This document shows, piece by piece, positions 6,633 through 9,867 of a DNA stretch of 9,867 nt (its first letter is position 1; each line of letters starts with the position of its first letter). The position numbers were made by a program, and so were the translations under genes. This stretch comes from Oscillospiraceae bacterium (GTDB taxonomy: Bacteria; Bacillota; Clostridia; Oscillospirales; Acutalibacteraceae), in the NCBI GenBank assembly GCA_902796295.1, contig CADBOL010000244.1:1-9867 (forward strand), read 5' to 3'. Under the pieces are notes generated by a model. The model saw nothing but the letters and a program-made list of their open reading frames with translations. It was not told the DNA's origin and searched no databases.

Positions 6633-6929
6633 ATGACAATCAATAAAACTCAGGAAGGTTCCTCTGTAAAATACGCGATTGCAGGCAGACTTGATACGAC
6701 AACCGCTCCGGAAGTTGAGACAATAATAAATGAAGAGCTTGAAGGCGTGACTGAGCTGGTATTCGACTTTCATGATCTTGATTATATTTCCTCCGCAGGC
6801 CTCAGAGTCCTCCTTTCCGCTCAGAAAAAGATGAATACTAAAGGCTCAATGAAGGTTATAAACTGCAATGAGATAATCAATGAGATATTTGATATCACCG
6901 GTTTTTCCGATATTCTGAATATTGAATAA
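6633..6929 (+). CDS. STAS-domain anti-sigma factor antagonist
   Basis: This 98-residue protein is a single STAS domain, the usual size for RsbV/SpoIIAA-type antagonists. It has AIAGRLDTTTAPEVE (15-29), LVFDFHDLDYISSAGLRVLL (42-61) and a C-terminal helix region containing FDITGFSDILNI. The ISSAGL loop carries Ser53 and Ser54; Ser54 aligns with the serine that a partner kinase phosphorylates in RsbV. In partner switching the unphosphorylated STAS protein binds the anti-sigma kinase and frees a sigma factor or another target. No sigma factor is encoded in this window. AAAGGAG (6619-6624) overlaps the last base of the upstream stop and sits 8 bp before the ATG. The mannosidase start follows after only 8 bp, so all three genes are probably co-transcribed. 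The upstream protein is the obvious partner. Confidence 0.9.
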   Translation: MTINKTQEGSSVKYAIAGRLDTTTAPEVETIINEELEGVTELVFDFHDLDYISSAGLRVLLSAQKKMNTKGSMKVINCNEIINEIFDITGFSDILNIE

Positions 6930-6937
6930 GAGGTAAC

Positions 6938-9867
6938 ATGTATAACGAAAATATGAAAAGCAGAATCTTCTCAAGGCTTGAAAGCGCCATGAAGATTTAC
7001 GCGAATATGATTTACGTCAAAGCCGGCGAGCTTGAAAACGAAAGGGCTTTATATACCCGTGAGCACCTGCGCCGGGTACCCGACTCGGGATTTGAACCCA
7101 TCGCCCGCGGTACCGCGTGGGGCGAAGAGTGGGGCAATATGTGGCTTTGCGGCGAGTTCACCGTTCCCGACTGCCTCGGCGGCCGGGATCTTTATGCAGT
7201 TTCAAACTGTGGAGGAGCTGAGCAGCTTTTCTTTCTTAACGGTATTCCGAAAGGAATCATAAACAGCAAAAACCGCGATTTTGTCGGCGGACATCACGCA
7301 AGTCAGTATCTCGGAAAAGCCGTTCCGGGAGAGACGCTTCATCTCGCGTTTGAATGCTATGCAGGGCACTATGACCCGAATACCGACCCGTTTGATGATT
7401 ATTACCGGCCCGACCCGACTCAGGGCTTTGTGCATACATATAACGGTGTGGATATCTGCACAAGAAACGATGATATTTTCACTCTTGTTTTTGATATACG
7501 CGAGCTTCTGAATGCGGCAAGACATATGTCGGCCGATAATTTTGTCCGCGCAAGGGCAGAGAATGCTCTGATGAGAATAAACGATGAGCTTATTCACTTC
7601 CCGAAAGATTCAGACGATGAAGAAATTATGACGGGTGTCAGAAAATCTCTGGAGATTTCACGCCCGTTCTTTAAAGGCGGAAACTCGCGGGTATTCGGGA
7701 AAATAGGTATCATCGGTCACTCTCATATGGATACGGCCTGGCTCTGGCCCGTTTCAGAGACTATCCGCAAATGCGCGCGCACATATTCAAACGCTCTGCA
7801 TCTAATGGAGCAGTATCCGTCATATAATTTCATCCAGTCATCCGCTCTGCACGGCGAATGGATGAAGGAATACTACCCCGCGATTTTTGAAGAGATGAAA
7901 AAGCATGTGTATGAGGGACGCTATGAGCCGAACGGCGGCGTCTATGTCGAGTGTGACTGCAATATAACATCAGGTGAGCTGATGGCCAGGCAGTTTCTCA
8001 AGGGTCAGCAGTTTACCAGAGAGAATTTCGGCTACACATCGGATTCCTTCTGGCTTCCGGACACTTTCGGCTACAACGCCAATATTCCTCAGATAATGCG
8101 TCTGAGCGGGATTAAATATTTTTATACGACAAAGATTTCCTGGAATGAGCTCAACCGTTTTCCGTTTGAGAGCTTCCGCTGGAAGGGTATAGACGGCAGC
8201 GAAGTGCTCACCCATTTCAACCGCACTCACTGTTGGCCCGATGTCCATGACTGCATTGCCTGTGTGCGCGAGCTTTCGCAGAAGGATGCCTCGGATATGC
8301 GCCTGCTTGCTTACGGCTTCGGAGACGGCGGCGGCGGACCGACACCGGGTCTTATTGAAACATCTCTGCGCGCCTCAAATATGGAGGGAATGCCCGAAAT
8401 TGAGCCGATGTCAATAAGCGATTTCGGCAAAGAGCTTGAAACAAAAAAAGATAATCTTCCTGTTTATCACGACGAGCTTTATCTCGAGCTTCACCGCGGC
8501 ACTCTCACTCAGATGCACGATATAAAGCGCAAAAACCGCAAGGCGGAATACGCTCTGCGCGATATGGAATACTTCAATGTCTTATCGGGCGGGCCCCGCC
8601 ACGCTATGAGCGACAGATGGCTCAAAACGCTTCTCAAAAATCAGTTTCATGATATCCTGCCCGGCACATGCATAAAGCCGGTGTATGATGTCTATAACAA
8701 AGAGATGGATGAGCTGCTGACTGATTACCGTAAGGCGGCAGCTGAATTTGCGGAGAATCTGACCGAAAGCCGTGATGACACCGTCACAGTATTTAATACT
8801 CTCTCATTTGAGCGAAGCGACCCGGCTGTGATTGAAACATCAAAGCTTGCAAAAGAATATCCGTCTCAGCGCTACACCGATATCTGCGGCAGAGAGCTGC
8901 TCGCAGTGGGCGGTCTCTCAATACCCGGCTTTTCGCAGGTATCGATAGAGCTTTCTGAGAGCGGAATACGGCAGGAGTCTCCTTTTGCCTATGACGGGAA
9001 AACGCTCACCACGCCTTTTGCGGTGATTGAATTTGACGAAAACGGCTATATCGGCTCAATGGTTGACACAGCATCGGGCAGAGAGCTGCGCAAAGAGGGC
9101 GGAGAGCCGCTAAATGTATTCCTCTTCGGTGAGGATGTACCCCTCACTTATGATAACTGGGATATTGACCGCGATGAGATAACTAATCTCAGACCCGTTC
9201 ACGGTTTCAAAGGCAGAGAAGTTGTTTCCGACGGACCGGTTGAAATCCGTCTTCGCAGTTCATTTGATATCGGCGGCGGCACATCTCTTATTCAGGATAT
9301 GGTCTGCTACGCGGACAGCCCGCGTATTGACTTCCACACGCTCATAAACTGGAACAGCCCTCACAGGCTGCTGAAAGCAGGTTTTGATCTCGATATTGAA
9401 GCCGCAAGAGCGAAAAGCGAAATCCAGTTCGGCTCAATCGACCGGCCCACTACGGTCAACAACAGCCTCGAGCTTGCGAAATTCGAGGTCTGCAACCGTA
9501 ACTTTACCGATATCAGCGAACCCGGATTCGGCGCCGCGATTCTCAACGACTGCAAATACGGAATCACCGTTACGGACTGCAATCTGCGTCTCTCGCTTCA
9601 CAGGGGCGGCACTCACCCCGATTATACAGGCGATTGCGGCAGCCATGAAATGACTTATTCGCTGCTTCCTCACAAGGGTGCCTTCAGCGCGGAGAGTGTT
9701 GTTCACCCCGCCTATGAGCTGAATGTGCCGGCGTTTACTCTGCCGGGAAAAGCGGAGAAAAAGCAGTTCCTTTCTGTCGGCGCTCCCAACATTATCGCGG
9801 AGGCGGTAAAACCCGCGGAGGATGACAGCAATGCTTTCGTTGTCAGGCTGTATGAGTGTGAAGGCAC
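6938..9867 (+). CDS. GH38 alpha-mannosidase, Ams1/MAN2C1 type (3' end beyond window)
   Basis: The frame is open for 976 codons to the right edge without a stop or frameshift. The catalytic domain has GHSHMDTAWLWP, in which His263 and Asp265 match the zinc ligands of GH38, and FWLPDTFGYNANIPQ with Asp375 as the likely nucleophile. FGDGGGGPTPG (461-471) is typical of the Ams1/MAN2C1 branch. Residues 1-250 form the extra N-terminal beta-rich region of that branch, with GTAWGEEWGNMW (58-69). A helical bundle follows the catalytic core, then long beta domains; FVVRLYE (967-973) recalls the family's final strand, so perhaps 50-60 residues are missing. Family members release mannose from alpha-linked mannosides with retention and need a divalent metal. 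There is no signal peptide, so it should be cytoplasmic and act on imported oligosaccharides. AGAGG (6929-6933) lies 4 bp before the ATG; a later ATG at 6953 has no ribosome binding site. It is the last visible gene of the STAS cluster. Confidence 0.93.
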   Translation, partial: MYNENMKSRIFSRLESAMKIYANMIYVKAGELENERALYTREHLRRVPDSGFEPIARGTAWGEEWGNMWLCGEFTVPDCLGGRDLYAVSNCGGAEQLFFLNGIPKGIINSKNRDFVGGHHASQYLGKAVPGETLHLAFECYAGHYDPNTDPFDDYYRPDPTQGFVHTYNGVDICTRNDDIFTLVFDIRELLNAARHMSADNFVRARAENALMRINDELIHFPKDSDDEEIMTGVRKSLEISRPFFKGGNSRVFGKIGIIGHSHMDTAWLWPVSETIRKCARTYSNALHLMEQYPSYNFIQSSALHGEWMKEYYPAIFEEMKKHVYEGRYEPNGGVYVECDCNITSGELMARQFLKGQQFTRENFGYTSDSFWLPDTFGYNANIPQIMRLSGIKYFYTTKISWNELNRFPFESFRWKGIDGSEVLTHFNRTHCWPDVHDCIACVRELSQKDASDMRLLAYGFGDGGGGPTPGLIETSLRASNMEGMPEIEPMSISDFGKELETKKDNLPVYHDELYLELHRGTLTQMHDIKRKNRKAEYALRDMEYFNVLSGGPRHAMSDRWLKTLLKNQFHDILPGTCIKPVYDVYNKEMDELLTDYRKAAAEFAENLTESRDDTVTVFNTLSFERSDPAVIETSKLAKEYPSQRYTDICGRELLAVGGLSIPGFSQVSIELSESGIRQESPFAYDGKTLTTPFAVIEFDENGYIGSMVDTASGRELRKEGGEPLNVFLFGEDVPLTYDNWDIDRDEITNLRPVHGFKGREVVSDGPVEIRLRSSFDIGGGTSLIQDMVCYADSPRIDFHTLINWNSPHRLLKAGFDLDIEAARAKSEIQFGSIDRPTTVNNSLELAKFEVCNRNFTDISEPGFGAAILNDCKYGITVTDCNLRLSLHRGGTHPDYTGDCGSHEMTYSLLPHKGAFSAESVVHPAYELNVPAFTLPGKAEKKQFLSVGAPNIIAEAVKPAEDDSNAFVVRLYECEG

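Noticed and set aside
7970..8248. Minus-strand open frames of 70-130 codons inside the mannosidase gene
   Set aside because: They are shadows of the 976-codon plus-strand frame, which carries all GH38 motifs.

Overview
The window looks like a chromosomal piece of a gut-type member of the Clostridia. This rests on inference: mid-range base composition, strong AGGAGG-type ribosome binding sites, a TrpR-related YerC/YecD-type repressor gene, a partner-switching pair of the Bacillota kind, and glycan-degrading enzymes. No mobile element, rRNA, tRNA or CRISPR array is visible, and no gap between genes exceeds 200 bp.

Left part (1-1855). Two genes lie on the minus strand: a GTG-started FAD-dependent oxidoreductase of the geranylgeranyl-reductase type (320-1666) and, 5 bp behind it, the start of an MntP-type manganese efflux pump that runs off the left edge. 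A promoter with a perfect TATAAT box lies upstream. The 189 bp gap to the next gene is divergent and carries short direct repeats.

Centre (1856-4718). A 797-residue phosphotransferase runs rightwards. It has an N-terminal pyruvate-phosphate-dikinase type ATP-grasp domain, a long middle domain and a C-terminal swivelling phosphohistidine domain. This is the order of rifampicin phosphotransferase, not of PEP synthase. It meets a leftward YerC/YecD-type TrpR-family regulator (4389-4676) across a near-perfect bidirectional terminator hairpin. The regulator's own promoter contains a TTAACA-N8-TGTTAA dyad that could be an autoregulatory operator.

Right part (4796-9867). Everything here runs rightwards. 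First comes a GH43 glycosidase (arabinofuranosidase/xylosidase type) with its three acidic catalytic residues and a hydrophobic N-terminus, behind a good sigma-A-type promoter. A second promoter then drives a three-gene cluster with gaps of 13 and 8 bp: a degenerate GHKL/anti-sigma-kinase-like protein, a STAS anti-sigma-factor antagonist, and a cytoplasmic Ams1/MAN2C1-type GH38 alpha-mannosidase that is open to the right edge. The most unusual point is the close packing of a pseudo-kinase/STAS switch with an intracellular alpha-mannosidase, next to a GH43 enzyme. This hints at glycan use tied to a partner-switching signal, but that link is inferred only from gene order.
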